Below the pieces are notes generated by a model that was not told the origin of the DNA, searched no databases, and worked only from the letters and a program-made list of their open reading frames with translations. Shown here one piece after another: positions 34,607-46,355 of a stretch of DNA of 64,000 nt. Both the position numbers and the translations under genes were made by a program. Source of the stretch: Phycisphaerae bacterium (lineage in GTDB: Bacteria; Planctomycetota; Phycisphaerae; UBA1845; UTPLA1); assembly GCA_023150615.1 (NCBI GenBank), contig JAKLKO010000014.1, positions 49,273-113,272 on the forward strand, written 5' to 3'. The first letter of the stretch is position 1. Each line of letters opens with the position of its first letter.

Positions 34607-35029
34607 ATGCAACGCAACATCACCGGACTGATCCTTGCCGGCGTCATCACGGCCCTCGCGCTCGCGGCGATGAACGCGCCCGCCGGCGCCGGTGCAGACC
34701 CGAAGCCGGCATTTCAACCCGCCTTGCCGCTCGAGCGGCTGATGGAAGGCCAGGGCCAGCTCTACAAGCACCTCAAGGAAGCCGTCCTCGACGGAAAGGC
34801 GAAAGAGGCCCGCACCTACGCCTGGATCCTCGCCGAGCTGGCGAACGTCAACCGGCAACACGCGAAATCGCCGCGATACGATGAATTCGCCTCCACCATG
34901 TCCCGCGAGTGCGCCCGGCTGGCCGATCTGCTCAAGGGACGCGACACGAAGCCCGGCGTCCCGGTCGTCAGCGAGATCGGAAAGGTCTGCGAGTCCTGCC
35001 ACAACGAGTTCGCGAAGAAGAAAGAGTAG
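34607..35029 (+). CDS. Small exported cytochrome c-like protein
   Basis: ATG 34607 is chosen because GGAGG lies 7 nt upstream. The 140-residue protein has a signal peptide (GLILAGVITALALAAMNAPA), a helical body and a C-terminal heme-attachment motif CESCH about 10 residues before the end. A C-terminal CxxCH on a helical bundle is the layout of cytochrome c-prime/c556-type proteins. It would act in the periplasm in electron transfer or gas binding. Neighbouring genes are on the other strand. Confidence 0.72.
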   Translation: MQRNITGLILAGVITALALAAMNAPAGAGADPKPAFQPALPLERLMEGQGQLYKHLKEAVLDGKAKEARTYAWILAELANVNRQHAKSPRYDEFASTMSRECARLADLLKGRDTKPGVPVVSEIGKVCESCHNEFAKKKE

Positions 35030-35041
35030 TCGGGTCGCGCG

Positions 35042-36559
35042 CTACGGCGCGCCGTCGCTGCCCCACGGTGCGACCTTCTCGAAGATGCGGATCTGCGGCT
35101 CGGCCATCCCCGGAAGCGGCCGACCGGCGAATCGCTCGCGGAACGCCGCGGTACTTCGGAGCGACTCCAGCGGCAATTCGTTCCCCGGTGCGGGCGCGAA
35201 CTGCCGGTCCCATACGATCAGCGCGCCGATCGGCGCGGCCGCCGCGCGTCGTCGAAAGCCCGGTTCCTGCGCGGGACGGACGCGCCCGCTCAGATACTCC
35301 ACGTAGACATGCGCGGTCACGATGGGCCGATCCGCAAGACCGGCCGAGCGGACCCACGCCATCGCCTCCGAGGCTGCCGCTTCGCCGGGACCGGCCCGAA
35401 GCGGACCGGCCATGTGCCAGAACGCCAGGGCAGCCAGCACCGCCAGCGCGGCGCCGACCGCCGGCGCGGGATCGACGCGTCGACCCGTACCGCGACCTCG
35501 CGCCAACCACCCCTTCACGGCCAGCAATGCCAGCACGCCGGTCGAAATCCGCATGGCCCACACGCCGCGGTGAATCTCCGGCAGGAACGCCGGCACTTCC
35601 GGCCGCCGAATCTGCACCTCCAACGCGATCCACAGCGCGATGAACGCAAGACCCACGGCGATGACCGCCCGGCGTCGAACCTCGTATCGCGTGGCAAACA
35701 GATGTTCGAGACACCGGGCCGCGGCGATGCCGATGAGCGGAGAGATCGGCACGAGGAACCTCGGATACCCGCCCGAATCGTACGCCCCCAGCGCACGGAT
35801 CGCGGTCTGCGCGAGAAAAAAGACCACGATGCTCCCGCCCACCAGTCCGCCGCCAGCGGTCGAATTCAATCGCAACACGCCCGCCCAGCCCAGCGCCGAC
35901 AGCGATGGTCCCCACGCCTCCAGCGAGCGCGACAGAAACGTCAGCCATCCGCCGCGGCCGTACTGCGACGACGGACGCGGTTCGAGCCAGCGCGACACCA
36001 CCGTGGGCATGCCGACGGCATACGCCGCGACGTTGACCACGACGGGCGCCCAGACGATCGGCCAGAGCCGCCACAGCGCGACGCCATTCACCGACGCAAC
36101 GATCAGCCACACCGGCAGCAAGACGATCGCCTCGTGCCTCGTGACGAACGAGAGCGACACCAAGGCCGCCGACAGCGACCATCGCCGGCGCTGCGCCAGG
36201 TAGATTGCGCCGGTCAGATAGAACGCCGTCGCCGTCTCCGTCAGCGTCGTCTGCGACAGGTTGAAGTACAGCGGCTGAAGATAGACCAGCCCGGGAACGA
36301 GCCACGCGAGCCGGAATCCCTCGCGATCCGCGATGCGATACGCCCACCACGCCGTGATCGCCGACAGCAATACCGACCACATGCGGGCCGCCGTCCAGCC
36401 CCACTGCGCGGGCAGCGCGTAGAGCGCCGTGAACCCCGGCCGGCCCCAGTCGTCGAGCAGGTACGCCGGATACTCGCGGGTCCAGCGGGCCATGAGCAGG
36501 TGCGTGAGGTCGTCGAACTGATGCACGCCGTCGCTGCGCAACGCGTCGATCAGCGACAC
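35042..36559 (-). CDS. Polytopic membrane protein, GT39-like glycosyltransferase
   Basis: The frame from GTG 36559 gives 505 residues with about ten hydrophobic helices. DDLTHLLMARWTREYPAYLLDDWGRPGF near the N-terminus recalls the first periplasmic loop of lipid-dependent glycosyltransferases of the GT-C fold, and the C-terminal ~100 residues are soluble. The frame stays open upstream to 36655 and adds a hydrophobic N-terminal helix (PAAALLLVCAGVSLIDAL). Within that extension there is no ATG, GTG or TTG, but an ATC at 36653-36655 lies 7 nt after a strong GGGAGG. A rare ATC start, or a start at 36559 that lacks part of this helix, are both possible. Confidence 0.7.
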   Translation of the reverse strand: MSLIDALRSDGVHQFDDLTHLLMARWTREYPAYLLDDWGRPGFTALYALPAQWGWTAARMWSVLLSAITAWWAYRIADREGFRLAWLVPGLVYLQPLYFNLSQTTLTETATAFYLTGAIYLAQRRRWSLSAALVSLSFVTRHEAIVLLPVWLIVASVNGVALWRLWPIVWAPVVVNVAAYAVGMPTVVSRWLEPRPSSQYGRGGWLTFLSRSLEAWGPSLSALGWAGVLRLNSTAGGGLVGGSIVVFFLAQTAIRALGAYDSGGYPRFLVPISPLIGIAAARCLEHLFATRYEVRRRAVIAVGLAFIALWIALEVQIRRPEVPAFLPEIHRGVWAMRISTGVLALLAVKGWLARGRGTGRRVDPAPAVGAALAVLAALAFWHMAGPLRAGPGEAAASEAMAWVRSAGLADRPIVTAHVYVEYLSGRVRPAQEPGFRRRAAAAPIGALIVWDRQFAPAPGNELPLESLRSTAAFRERFAGRPLPGMAEPQIRIFEKVAPWGSDGAP

Positions 36560-36771
36560 GCCGGCGCAGACCAGCAGCAGCGCCGCGGCCGGGCCACTTC
36601 CGCCGCCGCGGACCGGCGCATCGCGGAACTCGGTTACGGGGAACCGCGGTTCGATGGCGTCGCCTCCCGATCCTCACGCGATGCGCCGCAGGCGCCGCGC
36701 ACGAGGGCCGCGCAGTGTCGCGGATCGACCCGCAGTCGCCAAGTTCGCGCCGCGCGCGTATCCTTTCGCGC

Positions 36772-38763
36772 ATGCCTCGCTGGCACGTCGGCATCGACAT
36801 CGGCGGGACCTTCACCGACGCGTGCGCGTGGAACGGCCGCGACTACCGCCGCGCAAAGGTGCCCACCACGCCCGATGACTTCGTTCGCGGAGTCCTCACC
36901 GCGATCGACGCGCTCGATCTGAAGGAGGCGTTCGACCTTACCGCCGGCTCCACGATCGCCACCAACGCCCTGCTCGAACGCCGCGGCGCCCGCGTCGCCT
37001 TCATCGCCACCGATGGATTCCGCGATCTGCCCATCATCGGCCGCCAGAACCGGCCGGACCTCTACGCCCTGCACGTCCGCAAGCCCGCCCCGCTCGTCGA
37101 TCCCGACGATTGCTTCACCGTCGTCGAACGCCTCGACCCGGACGGCAACGTCGTCACTGCGCTCGATGCGGCACAGTCCGAGGCCGTCCTCCGCTCCATC
37201 CGCGATCGCGGCATCGACACGGTCGCCGTCTGCCTGCTCTACAGCTATCTCAACCCCTCGCACGAGGACGCCGTCGCCGAGCAGGCCGAAGCGCTCGGAC
37301 TAACGCCTCACTGCTCCAGCCGAATCCTGCCCGAGTTCCGCGAGTTCGAACGCGCGGCGACGACGATCGCCAACGCCTACGTCGCCCCCCGAACGGCCGC
37401 CTACTTCCACCGGCTCGCGGACGCACTGCGACCGCGCGGCGCGGGGAACATCCGCGTCATGCTCTCCAATGGCGGCCAGGCGTCCACCCGCTACGCCGCG
37501 CGCCAGCCGGTCCGCACGATCCTCTCCGGACCGGCCGGCGGCGCGATCGCCGCCGCTCACGCGGCGCGCGAGCTTGGCATCGCCCGCGCGCTGACCTACG
37601 ACATGGGCGGCACCAGCACCGACGTGGCACTCTGCGACGGACAGGTCGAACTGACTCACGACACCGTGCTCGACGGCTGGCCGATCCGCGTCCCCATGCT
37701 CGCCATCCACACCATCGGCGCGGGCGGCGGATCGATTGCGTCCATCGACGCAGCCGGAGCGCTCGCGGTCGGCCCGCAGTCCGCCGGCGCCGATCCCGGA
37801 CCGGCCTGTTACGGCCGCGGCGACCAGCCCACCATCACCGATGCGCACTGCGTGCTCGGCCGGATCCGCCCGCGCCACTTTCTGGGCGGACGGATGCCGA
37901 TCGACGTCGCGCGCTCCGAAGCGGCCGTCGGCCGGATCGCCGCCGCACTGCGGTGTGATCTGCCGTCCGCCGCGCGGGCCATCATCGCCGTCGCGAACGC
38001 CTCGATGGAGCTGGCGCTCAAGGTCGTCAGCGCGCATCAGGGACACGAGCCGTCCGACTTCTGGCTGGTCGCGTTCGGCGGAGCGGCCGGTCTACACGCC
38101 TGCGATCTGGCGGACGCTCTGGGGCTGCCCGGCGTCATCATCCCGCCCGACCACGGCATCCTCTCGGCGACCGGGATGCTTCTGGCGGACCGCATCCAGG
38201 ATTTCTCGCTCACGCTGCCGCGCCCGACGGCCGACGCGCCGGACCTGCGGATGCTGCAGTCCGCGTTCGGGGCGCTGATGGATGAGGCCGCCGACGCGCT
38301 CTTTCGCGACGGCCACGACCTCGACGAAGCCGACTGCGTGCGCTCGATCGATCTGCGCTATCGCGGGCAATCGTGGGAACTCACCGTGCCGGTCGAATCG
38401 CTCACGGACGCCCGGCGGTTGCTCGCGCCATTCCATGAACTGCACGCGCTACGCTACGGAACGTCCGAGACATCCGCCCCGGTCGAGACCGTCACGGCGC
38501 GCGTCCGCACGATCGTCCAAGTGCCGAAGCCTCGCCGCAGCGAACGGCCGGCCGTCAATGACACGCCGGAGCCGCTGGAACGCGCGGAGATCTGGTTCGA
38601 CCGGCCGCAATCCAGCGCGGTTTTCGATCGCGCGGCCCTTCACGCCGGACAGACGCTCGGCGGACCCGCGCTCGTCGTGGAACCGCACGCGACGACGGTG
38701 ATCCCGCCCGGCTGGACGGCACGGGTCGAGCCGTTCGGGCATCTCCGGATATTCAGGACGTGA
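36772..38763 (+). CDS. Hydantoinase A / oxoprolinase family ATPase subunit
   Basis: The 663-residue protein from ATG 36772 starts with the actin-like ATPase signature GIDIGGTFTDACAWNG and has the second one at TYDMGGTSTDVALCDG near residues 278-293, plus AGGGSIASIDAAGAL and GPACYGRG. Members hydrolyse 5-oxoproline, N-methylhydantoin or act in acetone/acetophenone carboxylation together with a HyuB-type partner. No HyuB gene lies next to it, so the substrate is open. The product is slightly shorter than typical HyuA (about 690). Confidence 0.88.
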   Translation: MPRWHVGIDIGGTFTDACAWNGRDYRRAKVPTTPDDFVRGVLTAIDALDLKEAFDLTAGSTIATNALLERRGARVAFIATDGFRDLPIIGRQNRPDLYALHVRKPAPLVDPDDCFTVVERLDPDGNVVTALDAAQSEAVLRSIRDRGIDTVAVCLLYSYLNPSHEDAVAEQAEALGLTPHCSSRILPEFREFERAATTIANAYVAPRTAAYFHRLADALRPRGAGNIRVMLSNGGQASTRYAARQPVRTILSGPAGGAIAAAHAARELGIARALTYDMGGTSTDVALCDGQVELTHDTVLDGWPIRVPMLAIHTIGAGGGSIASIDAAGALAVGPQSAGADPGPACYGRGDQPTITDAHCVLGRIRPRHFLGGRMPIDVARSEAAVGRIAAALRCDLPSAARAIIAVANASMELALKVVSAHQGHEPSDFWLVAFGGAAGLHACDLADALGLPGVIIPPDHGILSATGMLLADRIQDFSLTLPRPTADAPDLRMLQSAFGALMDEAADALFRDGHDLDEADCVRSIDLRYRGQSWELTVPVESLTDARRLLAPFHELHALRYGTSETSAPVETVTARVRTIVQVPKPRRSERPAVNDTPEPLERAEIWFDRPQSSAVFDRAALHAGQTLGGPALVVEPHATTVIPPGWTARVEPFGHLRIFRT

Positions 38764-38785
38764 TCCCCATGACATCGCGCGTCGA

Positions 38786-39880
38786 CTACCGCGGCGGAGC
38801 CGCCTCGGCTGCCGGAGCGGCGCTCGACTCGGGTGTGGCGGCCGTCGGCTCCTCGACCTGCGGCGGGTGCTCGACCGACTCGCCCAGTTGTTCCAGCCGG
38901 TTCCGCGCCTGCTCCGCCGCGATCGTGTCGGGCCAGTTCGTGGCGACCGAGCGGTAGTAGTAGATCGCCGCACTCGGCTGCTTCGCGCGCTCGTAGTAGC
39001 GACCGATGGTCAGTTCCTTCTCCGCGCGGTTCTCGCGGATCCGTTCGAGCAACTCCGGCACGCCGCGAGCCTCGTCCGTCCCCGGATAGCGTTGCAGGTA
39101 CTGGTGATACCGCTCCTCCGCCTCGAGCAGCGGCGCATCGTCGAACTCGATTCCGGCAAAGCTCGCGAACGCCGCGTCCGCCGCGCGCTGCAGTGCCAGA
39201 CGCTCGTACTCGCCGCGAGGAAAGTCCCGCGCCAGCCGCGCGTACGCCCGCTCCGCTTCGTCGAACTCGCCTTTCTGGAAGTGATAATCGGCTTGCATCC
39301 GCAGCGCCTGTTCCGCCACGCGCGTTCCCGGCGCGCGGTCGTCGATGATCCGGTTGAGAAAGTCCAGCGTTTCATCCACCGCGCTGACGCGGAGCATCCC
39401 CTTCAGCACGCGCCGCTTGTGTCCCTTGAACAGAAACATCTCGGCCACAATCAACTCGCGACGGATCGCGCGCTCCGCCACGTCCGTGCCGCCCCAGCCG
39501 TTCAGAATCTCGTCGTACCACTCGTGCGCCTGCCACAGATCGGCCGCCCGGCCGGCATCCGCCGCGTACACCTCCGCGTCCGCCGACGCAAAGAGCGCCT
39601 CGGCGTACAACGGTGAGTCCGGATACGACTTCCGCCACGCCCGCAGCGCCTTTCGCGCCTCGCCGTACCGGTGCTCCGCCAGCAGTCGTCGCGCCAGCTC
39701 CAGATCCCCCGCGTCGGTCCCCGGCTCCGGCGGCGCGACCTCGATCCACTCGCGCGTCTTGGGGTCATAAACGAATTGCGACGGCGAGCCGGGTCCCGGT
39801 TCGGCGGCTGACGCGCGCGGCGCGAAGCCCGCAGGCCACACAAGCCCCAGCAGCAATGATGCGACGATCGGCCGATGCAT
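38786..39880 (-). CDS. Exported TPR protein, BamD/YbgF-like
   Basis: From ATG 39880 the product has 364 residues and a signal peptide (IVASLLLGLVWPAGFAPRASA). The body is built of tetratricopeptide-like pairs, for example LLAEHRYGEARKALRAWRKS, KGEFDEAERAYARLARDFP and AIYYYRSVATNWPDTIAAEQ, which match the outer membrane lipoprotein assembly factor BamD and related periplasmic TPR proteins. No lipobox is seen. It probably scaffolds envelope proteins. It reads away from the LptE-like gene. Confidence 0.72.
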   Translation of the reverse strand: MHRPIVASLLLGLVWPAGFAPRASAAEPGPGSPSQFVYDPKTREWIEVAPPEPGTDAGDLELARRLLAEHRYGEARKALRAWRKSYPDSPLYAEALFASADAEVYAADAGRAADLWQAHEWYDEILNGWGGTDVAERAIRRELIVAEMFLFKGHKRRVLKGMLRVSAVDETLDFLNRIIDDRAPGTRVAEQALRMQADYHFQKGEFDEAERAYARLARDFPRGEYERLALQRAADAAFASFAGIEFDDAPLLEAEERYHQYLQRYPGTDEARGVPELLERIRENRAEKELTIGRYYERAKQPSAAIYYYRSVATNWPDTIAAEQARNRLEQLGESVEHPPQVEEPTAATPESSAAPAAEAAPPR

Positions 39881-40060
39881 GACGGGCCGATTGTACGTCG
39901 CCGCGCCGACGCGTCCAACGCCGTCCGGCCGCCCACGGATCCGGCGTTTGCCGCCGCGCCGGGCCGGAGATATAATTCGCCCGCGTTCAAGAGCTTGAGG
40001 CGGCGGCGCTGCGGGGGCGCGGCAGTTCAGCACCGCACCGACTCGGCGGGATTCCGAACC

Positions 40061-40576
40061 ATGCATCGGTCTGGGCGTCTACAACGATGGGTCGGCGGAT
40101 TGTCCTCGTGCGCGCTGATCGCGCTCGCGACCGGCTGCGGCATGAGCACCGAGCGGCCCTTTCGCAAGGACGTGAAGACCGTCGCGCTGGACATCTTCGA
40201 CTCGAAGGAGTTCCGCCGCGACCTGGAGTTGCAATTGACCGAGGCCCTCGCCAAGCGCATCGAGGCCGAAACGCCGTACAAGCTGGCCAAGAAGGGCGTC
40301 GCCGACACGCTCATCACCGGCGAGATCAAGGAGGTCCGCCAGGGCACGCTCGGGCGCGACTTCCGCACCAACCTTCCGCGCGAAACCGCCGCCACGCTCG
40401 TCGTCGCCTTCAAGTGGAAAGACCTTCGCTCGGGCGAAATCCTCGTCGACCGGCCCAACTTCGTGCAGACCGTCGATTACATCCGGCCCGTCGGCGAGAA
40501 CTTCTACGACGCCAGTCAACGCCTCGCCGACCGCATGGCCGAACGCATTGTCGAAGAAATGGAGGCCGATTGGTAA
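40061..40576 (+). CDS. LptE-like LPS-assembly lipoprotein
   Basis: The 171-residue product has a lipobox (LIALATGCG) and the LptE-family pattern: KTVALDIFDSKEFRRDLELQLTEAL, a central VADTLITGEI strand, and a C-terminal helix ADRMAERIVEEMEADW. LptE supports LptD in placing LPS in the outer membrane. It sits upstream of ftsH on the same strand with a 127-bp gap. Assignment rests on the general fold pattern, so LptE-like is the safe name. Confidence 0.7.
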   Translation: MHRSGRLQRWVGGLSSCALIALATGCGMSTERPFRKDVKTVALDIFDSKEFRRDLELQLTEALAKRIEAETPYKLAKKGVADTLITGEIKEVRQGTLGRDFRTNLPRETAATLVVAFKWKDLRSGEILVDRPNFVQTVDYIRPVGENFYDASQRLADRMAERIVEEMEADW

Positions 40577-40703
40577 TCGGCCGGCCCCCGGGTTCAGCCG
40601 ATACAAGCCCGGATGCCGTCCCGGCGCAATCGCCCGATAATGCGCGGCCGAAGCGTGCGACGCGGAATATCATCTACGGGACCGCGGAGCGCGGGAATCC
40701 TGA

Positions 40704-42749
<2,046 letters not shown>

Positions 42750-42948
42750 TCGACGCGCGGCCCGGTCCCGATACGTCGACCTCGCCTGCCGCCGCACGGA
42801 CTGAATGCCGACCGCGTGCACGATTCCCCGTTCGCGCATCGCGCCGGCTTAGGTTTCCGCGCCCGGGGCGGGTATCATTAGTCGGAGGTACTGCGCGACG
42901 CGTCGCCGCTCAATCCCGGCGGCGCCGGAGCAGCGGGAATCGGGCACC

Positions 42949-43401
42949 ATGGCGAACGCCGAAATCCTCATCGCCGGATCGGAAGACATCCCGATCCTGA
43001 CGAAGCTCTACAACGAGATCTTCCGCCCGCCGCGCGATGAACAGTTCTTCCGCCGCCGATTCATGGGCCGGCGGAATATCCTCCTGCTGCTCGCGCTCGT
43101 CGATCAACGCCCCGTCGGCTACTCCGTCGGCTTTGAGCTCAAGCCGTCGGTCTTTTTCGCCTGGCTCGCCGGCGTTCTGCCGGAGTTGCGACGCCAGGGC
43201 ATCGCCAGCCAGCTCATGGAGGCCCAGCACGCCTGGGCCGCCGAGAACGGCTACAGCTACATCCGCATCGAGTGCCACAATGCCCATCGCGCAGTCATCC
43301 ACATGGCCATCGCGCTGAACTACGACATCATCGGCCTGCGATGGGATTCCGAGCGCAGCGAGAACCTGATCATTTTCGAGCGCTCGCTGACCGACGCCTG
43401 A
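42949..43401 (+). CDS. GNAT family N-acetyltransferase
   Basis: The 150-residue protein shows the GNAT fold: a beta4 strand FFAWLAGVLPELRRQGIASQLM with the acetyl-CoA loop RRQGIA, and a later Asn/His-containing IRIECHNAHRAVIHMAI segment. The acceptor is unknown. It is 30 bp upstream of hutI on the same strand and may be in its transcript. Confidence 0.82.
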   Translation: MANAEILIAGSEDIPILTKLYNEIFRPPRDEQFFRRRFMGRRNILLLLALVDQRPVGYSVGFELKPSVFFAWLAGVLPELRRQGIASQLMEAQHAWAAENGYSYIRIECHNAHRAVIHMAIALNYDIIGLRWDSERSENLIIFERSLTDA

Positions 43402-43431
43402 TCGGCATCGTGCGGCGCGGACGCCCTCTGA

Positions 43432-44667
43432 ATGCGAACGCTCATCCGCAACATCGGCCGGCTCTATCTTGTTCCGCCCGGCCCCGTTCGCGCGCCGCAA
43501 CTCGGCGACGTGCCGATCCTGCGCGATGCGGCCGTGTGCATCGACGACGAACGCATCGCCTGGTTCGGCCGGGATTCCAACCGACCGCCCGACCCGGTGG
43601 ACGCCGAACTCGACGCGAACGGCCAGGCGGTCGTTCCGGGCTTTGTCGATTGCCACACGCACCTGCTGTTCGCCGGGACGCGCGAGGGGGAATTCGTCGA
43701 TCGGATCCGCGGCAAGACCTACGTGCAGATCCTCGAGGCCGGCGGGGGAATCCACGTCAGCGTCGACGCCGTTCGCCGCGCATCGGAGACCGAACTGGTC
43801 GGTCTCGGCCGCGATCGGCTCCGGCGCATGCTCGCCGCAGGGACGACCACCGCCGAGGTCAAGAGCGGCTACGGGCTCTCGCCGGAAGACGAGCTGAAGA
43901 TGCTCCGCGCGATCCGGCGCCTGTCCGGCGAACAGCCGGTGGAGCTCGTCGCGACCTACCTCGCCGCGCACACCGTTCCGCGCGCGTACGCGGACCGCGC
44001 CGAGGCCTACCTTGCCGCCGTCACGGCCGACGACGTGCTCGAACGCATCTACCGCGACGACTTGGCCGAGTTCGCCGACGTATTCTGCGAACGCGGGGCG
44101 TTCACGCCCGCGCAAGCCGAGCGATTCCTGCGAGAATGCGAACGGCACGGGCTGCGTCCGAAACTCCATGCCGAGCAGATCACGCACAGCGGCGCCACGC
44201 GACTCGGCGTCGCGCTCAACGCCGTGTCGGTCGATCACCTCGAGGAACTCGACGACGAGGACATCGCCGCGCTGCGCGGTTCCGCGACGATCCCCGTCCT
44301 CCTGCCCGGCTGCAACTTCTTTCTGAACGCGCGGCCCGCGCCCGCGCGACGGATGATCGACGCCGGACTGCCCGTCGCGCTGGCGACCGACTGCAATCCG
44401 GGATCCTCCATGATCGAGTCGATGCCGCTCATCCTCTCGATCGCCTGTACGCTGCTCCGCATGACGCCGGTCGAGGCCCTCGTCGCCGCCACCGCCAACG
44501 CCGCCGCCGCCATCAACCGCGCCGACCGCATCGGCGCGATCGCCACGGGCCACCAAGCCGACCTGCTCCTCCTCGACGTTCCCAACGTCGAACGTCTCGC
44601 CTATGACGTCGGCCGAAACGCCGTGCGCACCGTTCTTAAACGAGGGCGAGTCGTTCACCAAGCTTGA
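43432..44667 (+). CDS. hutI: Imidazolonepropionase
   Basis: The 411-residue protein belongs to the metal-dependent amidohydrolases: the HxH metal site and substrate loop read CHTHLLFAGTREGEF near residues 70-84, followed by GGIHVSVDAVRRAS, the HAEQITHSG metal segment and the ATDCNPGSSMIESMPLI motif that is typical of HutI. It opens imidazolone-5-propionate to N-formimino-L-glutamate, the third step of histidine breakdown. FtcD, which uses that product, is encoded just downstream. hutH and hutU are not in the window. Confidence 0.95.
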   Translation: MRTLIRNIGRLYLVPPGPVRAPQLGDVPILRDAAVCIDDERIAWFGRDSNRPPDPVDAELDANGQAVVPGFVDCHTHLLFAGTREGEFVDRIRGKTYVQILEAGGGIHVSVDAVRRASETELVGLGRDRLRRMLAAGTTTAEVKSGYGLSPEDELKMLRAIRRLSGEQPVELVATYLAAHTVPRAYADRAEAYLAAVTADDVLERIYRDDLAEFADVFCERGAFTPAQAERFLRECERHGLRPKLHAEQITHSGATRLGVALNAVSVDHLEELDDEDIAALRGSATIPVLLPGCNFFLNARPAPARRMIDAGLPVALATDCNPGSSMIESMPLILSIACTLLRMTPVEALVAATANAAAAINRADRIGAIATGHQADLLLLDVPNVERLAYDVGRNAVRTVLKRGRVVHQA

Positions 44668-44668
44668 C

Positions 44669-44699
44669 CGTGGACCGTCCGGCCGCCGGACGGTCCACG
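44669..44699 (+). terminator. Strong hairpin between hutI and ftcD
   Basis: CGTGGACCGTCCGG (44669-44682) and CCGGACGGTCCACG (44686-44699) are perfect 14-bp arms with a 3-nt loop, beginning directly after the hutI stop. There is no T-run, so it may reduce transcription into ftcD or protect the hutI mRNA end rather than stop transcription fully. Confidence 0.55.
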
Positions 44700-44776
44700 C
44701 CTTGATTCTTCACGCCGATTCCGGGAATCTCCGCATTCGCCGCCCCGTCGGCCGAACACGAGGATAAGAGACCCGC

Positions 44777-46267
44777 ATGCCGCGAATCGTCGAGTGCGTT
44801 CCGAACTTCAGCGAAGGCCGCCGCCCGGAGGTCATCGACGCGATCTGCTCGAAGATCACCGCCGTTCCCGGCGTTCGGCTGCTCTCGCGCGAGATGGACG
44901 CCGATCACAACCGCGCCGTCATCACGTTCATCGGTTCGCCCGATGCCTGCGTCCGGGCGGCCATCGACGCCTGCGAGGAGGCCAGCCGGCGGATCGATCT
45001 CAACACCCACAAAGGCGAACACCCGCGGATGGGCGCGACCGACGTCATCCCGTTCGTCCCCGTCGCCGGCGTTACCATGGACGACTGCGTCGCGCTGGCC
45101 CGCCGCGTCGGCGAGCAGATCGGAACGCGGCTGAACATCCCCGTCTATCTCTACAGTTACGCCGCCACTCGTCCCGAGCGGCAGAACCTGCCCGACATCC
45201 GCAAAGGCGAGTTTGAGGGCCTGCGCGACCTGATCGGCAGCGACCCGGCACGCACGCCCGACTTCGGCCCGAACGCGATCCACCCCACGGCCGGCGCGAC
45301 CGCAGTCGGCGCGCGCGACTTCCTCGTCGCCTACAACATCTATCTCGACACCGACCAGGTCGATGTGGCCAAGAAGATCGCCGCCGGGATCCGCTTTTCG
45401 TCCGGCGGCTTTCGATTCGTTCAGGCCGCCGGCTTCGAGATCGCCGAGCGCCAGTGCGTGCAGGTCTCGATGAACCTCACCAACCCGGCCAAGACGCCGC
45501 TGCACCGGGTGCTCGAGACCGTCCGCCGCGAGGCCGGGCGATTCGGCGCGAACATCACCAGCAGCGAGATCGTCGGACTCGTGCCGCTTGCCGTCGTCGC
45601 CGACGCGTTCGAGTACTACGTGCAGGTCGAGCGCTGGAAGCCCGATCAGATCCTCGAAACGCACCTGCTCGACGCCGAGACGACGGCCGGCTTTCTCGAA
45701 TCATGCGCTGCGCGGACGCCGACCCCCGGCGGAGGCTCCGTCTCCGCCTACGCGGGCGCGCTCGGCGCGGCCATGGTCGCCATGGTTGCGCGGCTCAACG
45801 ACAAGAAGAGTGAGCCGGGACCGCTCCATGAACAGATCGACGCCGCCGAGGCCCTGATGGGCCGCCTGAACGCCCTGGTCAAGGAGGACGCGGCCGCTTT
45901 CGACGCCGTCATGGCGGCGTGGAAGCTGCCCGACGATGATCCGCAGAAGCCCGCGGCGAAGCAGGCGGCGCAGCTCCGTGCGACGCAGACGCCGCTGGAG
46001 ACGATGCAACGCGCGCTCGACGTGATGCGACTCGCAAAGGACGCGGTCCAGAAATCCAAGGCGAGCTGCCTGTCCGACGGCGGCGTCGCCGCGTTCATGG
46101 CCCATGCCGCGCTCGAAGGCGCGCGGCTCAACGTGATGATCAACCTGCCCGAGATCGGCGATGAATCACAGCGCGAGGAACTGCGGCGGCAGGCGGCCTC
46201 GCTGCGAGACGAAGCCGCGGCGCTTCGCCGCGAGATCGACGCCCTGCTCGCCGGAAATTACGGCTGA
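44777..46267 (+). CDS. ftcD: Bifunctional glutamate formimidoyltransferase / formimidoyl-THF cyclodeaminase
   Basis: The 496-residue protein is a fusion. Residues 1-300 are the formiminotransferase part: MPRIVECVPNFSEGRRPEVI, MDADHNRAVITFIG, THKGEHPRMGATDVIPFVPV. Residues about 305-490 are the cyclodeaminase part: FLESCAARTPTPGGGSVSAY and GALGAAMVAMVARL. Together they move the formimino group from formimino-glutamate to tetrahydrofolate and release ammonia, giving methenyl-THF. It completes the route started by HutI upstream. Confidence 0.95.
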   Translation: MPRIVECVPNFSEGRRPEVIDAICSKITAVPGVRLLSREMDADHNRAVITFIGSPDACVRAAIDACEEASRRIDLNTHKGEHPRMGATDVIPFVPVAGVTMDDCVALARRVGEQIGTRLNIPVYLYSYAATRPERQNLPDIRKGEFEGLRDLIGSDPARTPDFGPNAIHPTAGATAVGARDFLVAYNIYLDTDQVDVAKKIAAGIRFSSGGFRFVQAAGFEIAERQCVQVSMNLTNPAKTPLHRVLETVRREAGRFGANITSSEIVGLVPLAVVADAFEYYVQVERWKPDQILETHLLDAETTAGFLESCAARTPTPGGGSVSAYAGALGAAMVAMVARLNDKKSEPGPLHEQIDAAEALMGRLNALVKEDAAAFDAVMAAWKLPDDDPQKPAAKQAAQLRATQTPLETMQRALDVMRLAKDAVQKSKASCLSDGGVAAFMAHAALEGARLNVMINLPEIGDESQREELRRQAASLRDEAAALRREIDALLAGNYG

Positions 46268-46355
46268 TGCGCGCGGACGGGACGAGAGACATGAGCCGCG
46301 AATCGAATGGCCGGTGCGGTCGGTCGCCCGCGCGCGGGAGAAAAGGACGCCGTCC

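Noticed and set aside
34968..36815. A 615-codon minus-strand frame overlapping the membrane glycosyltransferase in another register
   Set aside because: It lacks hydrophobic helices and is Arg/Gly-rich; the 35042-36559 frame has regular membrane segments.
42949..43401. GNAT gene as the MvdB-type acetyltransferase of the graspetide pathway
   Set aside because: It is more than 16 kb away beside hutI and has no link to the cluster.
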